Origin: Trichoplusia ni
Taxonomy: Eukaryota; Arthropoda; Insecta; Lepidoptera; Noctuidae
Length of the DNA: 64,000 bases
Direction: 5' to 3'
NCBI RefSeq assembly: GCF_003590095.1
Contig: NC_039488.1
Span: 3,534,001 to 3,598,000, forward strand
Of this stretch, positions 61,271 through 64,000 are shown in pieces. The position numbers and the translations under genes are program-made. The notes beneath the pieces are model-generated. The model was given only the letters and a program-made list of their open reading frames with translations. It did not search any database and was not told the origin of the DNA. How positions within the stretch are numbered: position 1 is the first letter of the stretch; every line of letters begins with the position of its first letter.

Positions 61271-61299
61271 TTGTATAAAGTTGATTAGATTCGTATTGT

Positions 61300-64000
61300 C
61301 AAAGTTATTTGGCAAGCTTTTATGATTCTAGGTTACATTGAGATTTTGTATCATTAGGTTTTCTATTTGTTGTTGTGGATTGAAAATGATTTTAAGCAAA
61401 ACTTTTTTTAACATTCGTTAACTCTAGAACTTCCAGGACAAATTTTGTTCGATAAACATCTGAATAAAGAGGGCATGGATATGTTTATATTTAGTAACTA
61501 ACAGTTGTTTAGTACACAATATAATGTCTTAGTGTTTAAGGATAAGGTTTGTAGGGTAAGGTAATACGAGTATAGTGCCCGCGAGAATCGTCTAAATAAA
61601 ACAATAGTTGTAAGATAATAAGATTTTTTTATATTTATTATTTTTTTTATAGATTTTTTAAGTTACATTTTCAGATACTCCTTTATTTATGCAAAGAGTT
61701 GTAAAATATGTACAGGAAAAGAAAGGAAAACACGGTAATACCGCGAGATAATCTAGATTAACAACGAGTTTTTTGGTCTGTGGACCTGATCAGACCTGAT
61801 CAGACATGTTTCGAGATAAAGCTGAAGTACAATTTATGGTACAGCTTTCATCATTAAACGTATTTATTTGAAACAGTTATACTTGCCTATGTCTAGCTAA
61901 GCTTTAACTGACGTATTTTCGAACAGAGTTTCGATATACAGATTGGAGTATTTTTGCGAAAAAGCGTATAAAACCCTCGGCCCTTTATTTTTTGCTGCAC
62001 CTGACCTAATTTCGGTTTGTGTAAATATTTTTTATACGGGCTTTCACCCGGAGTATAAATTTAAAATACTGAATTGATTTTATTGGAAGCCCCGTAGTTT
62101 GCCCCATTTGCATATTTAATTCGGCAAAATAATACAATCACTGTAATATATGTACGGATTTTCGTTCTGGGTAATGACTTAATTCTTTATACCCAGATTT
62201 TATAAAAAATCTTTAAAATCTTATTATTTTTTGAAATATGTCGGTATTGGAAACTTTATTTATTTAAGTATGATTATATACGAAATATAATGCTTTTTTT
62301 ATACGATGATAGGTATTCACTCGTATTTTTATAACAGAAAATATTGAATATGTATTCATTTAAATTATTCTACAAAATAGATTTTTTTGATCGTAAGAAT
62401 TACACTAGACCATACCATGATTCTCCCTGATCACTAAAAAACCTCTAACAGCACTACATACACTATATTACATGATACCGAAGCATACAATAGCGATGTG
62501 AAAACCACATTATATTTACCTAAAGGTGAAATCTTAACGATACTTCTCAAAAACATAACACTTTTAAAAATGTTAAAAACATTTTATAATTTTTCTTCCA
62601 ACTGTAAAATCTGACAGAAAATGGTCTTAGCTCTGGCAGCTACGGCATCTAATACAGACGATTTGTCACTAGCGATCAAGTAATACCTTGTTGGTGTGAG
62701 GAACGAGATAAAGCTTTGAAAATACTTTGATATTTATCTTTGAGAAACGCTTTTTTTGGTCCTGTCTAAAAGTTTGAAGAAAAATAGTCGAGAATTTTTT
62801 ATTATTGAAGAAATAAAACTTAATCTAAAAAATCTGTTCCATAGTTTGTCATCATGGACTAAAATCGTTACATTAAATCCGTTATATGGAGGTCCTAGCA
62901 TAATTTTACCGATGCTTAAGTAAATATTTAGGTACAAAGCTATGTAACCCAGCCACACAATATAATAATCCCACGTACATGCCTTAGTGCTCAAAGCAAA
63001 CATCCACGTCTAACGCTGTTAAGTTTCCCACAAATAAAAAAAACTTCACACTCAACTAAATACAAAAAAATCCGCTAAATAGCCACAGGAAATATTCATA
63101 CAAACATTGTGAAAATTTAAATAGCACCACTCAAAGACTGAGGCAAACAATAAACCTTCTTTAATTACAGCGGTGCCTGAAAACGAGCTTTCGCTTTTAT
63201 CGTACCCACGTAGGTGGTCATTAAGCCAAAATATAGCTACAATTAACAAAAAAACCCAGTTTAATAAGGTGTTAAGTTTACCGTAGCGGTGTTTACAAAA
63301 TGGACTGTCATTAGTCACGGAACCTACATCGAGATACGTGTGTTCTCACACTGAGGTATTCATAGAATTAATAATGTATGTGTGTAATTATACCGGTGCT
63401 CCGCAGGATTGAGGCTGTGCATGTTTTACATACTCTGCCAGAAGGCCTATAGAAGTCAACACTTCGATTATTTGTGTTATGAAAGATTACACCGATGAAA
63501 ATCAGTAGATAAGGATCGCTAGCAAATAGTAAAAGATTCTAAATAAATACGTAGCAAGGACAAAGCGTATAAGAAAACCGTTGTTGTATTATACAAGTAC
63601 TTATTGAAAGCCCATAATTACGAATGTACTAAAGCCGTCATTACAGTTAGTAAACCTAGGGCGTATACTTCGGTAATAACAGGTACTAAATACTTTTTCA
63701 GGCGACTAATACACCCAAACGATATCCTAGTGTATCATTAAGCCTAAATCTACTATGAATGTTATATTTAATGTTAATTTCCAAAAAGTCTTATTCAGTC
63801 TACAGATAATAGTAACGTAAGGTATATAATTTTGTGTATCGCTTATATTTATTTCGTAAATGACGCATTAAGTGTATGAGATTAACATTCATATAACATT
63901 ACAATGGTATTCTGTAAAGCATAAACAACACGACGTAAGTTCATAAATGATGTAAGGATGATTATCATAGTAAATGATAATGTCGTCAATGCTATGCACC
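61300..64000. other. Gene-free AT-rich sequence at the right end
   Basis: No exon, repeat copy or RNA gene recognised. Minus-strand frames at 62734-63003 and 63052-63318 have hydrophobic runs but no domain pattern and no link in phase to the CUB/LDLa gene. Confidence 0.5.

Noticed and set aside
61786..61805. Tandem CCTGATCAGA
   Set aside because: A two-unit ten-base repeat only; no wider structure.
62734..63318. Minus-strand frames with hydrophobic runs as possible signal-peptide exons of the CUB/LDLa gene
   Set aside because: No donor found in the needed phase and no sequence reason to link them to an exon 8 kb away.

Overview
The window reads as a stretch of insect nuclear genome, most probably a moth or butterfly (Lepidoptera). 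It is AT-rich and intron-containing, and it is dotted with short dispersed repeats of types I remember as common in lepidopteran genomes. The species cannot be named from the sequence alone. Nothing bacterial, viral or CRISPR-like is visible.

Only one host gene is well supported. It lies on the minus strand from 55069 down to 34848 in at least eleven coding exons, all with GT/AG borders and compatible reading phases. The joined product is at least 1013 residues long: five CUB or CUB-like domains, one LDL-receptor class A module, one transmembrane helix, and a 119-residue cytoplasmic tail with a tyrosine-centred hexad repeat. This is the domain order known for C. elegans LEV-10, and it resembles the insect CUB/LDLa transmembrane protein known in Drosophila as Culd (CG17352). 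The start codon and signal peptide were not found and probably lie above 55069.

The 7.4-kb intron between the exons at 44312-44473 and 36678-36892 carries a complete-looking non-LTR retrotransposon (about 37880-42610, minus strand, same sense as the gene). Its gag-like ORF1 (41260-42510) and endonuclease/reverse-transcriptase ORF2 (38241-41174) are both open.

Other repeats: two copies of a SINE whose internal region resembles 5S rRNA (9859-10209 and 31249-31603, the second flanked by a perfect 20-bp direct repeat); tRNA-derived SINEs (11072-11185, 27301-27485, 48650-48801); four copies of a retroposed repeat starting CTAGCTGTTGC and ending in a simple-sequence tail (30115-30366, 57748-58003, 59145-59289, 60968-61270), one flanked by a perfect 30-bp direct repeat, plus a variant at 22733-22910; a repeat at 47285-47525; LINE 3'-end remnants; and a family of about 60-bp imperfect palindromes built around GACAGCG.

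The left half (1 to about 34.6 kb) and the right end (55.1-64 kb) hold no gene I can support. There is one tentative promoter plus first exon at 26411-26555 (+). Most short ORFs there look like chance.
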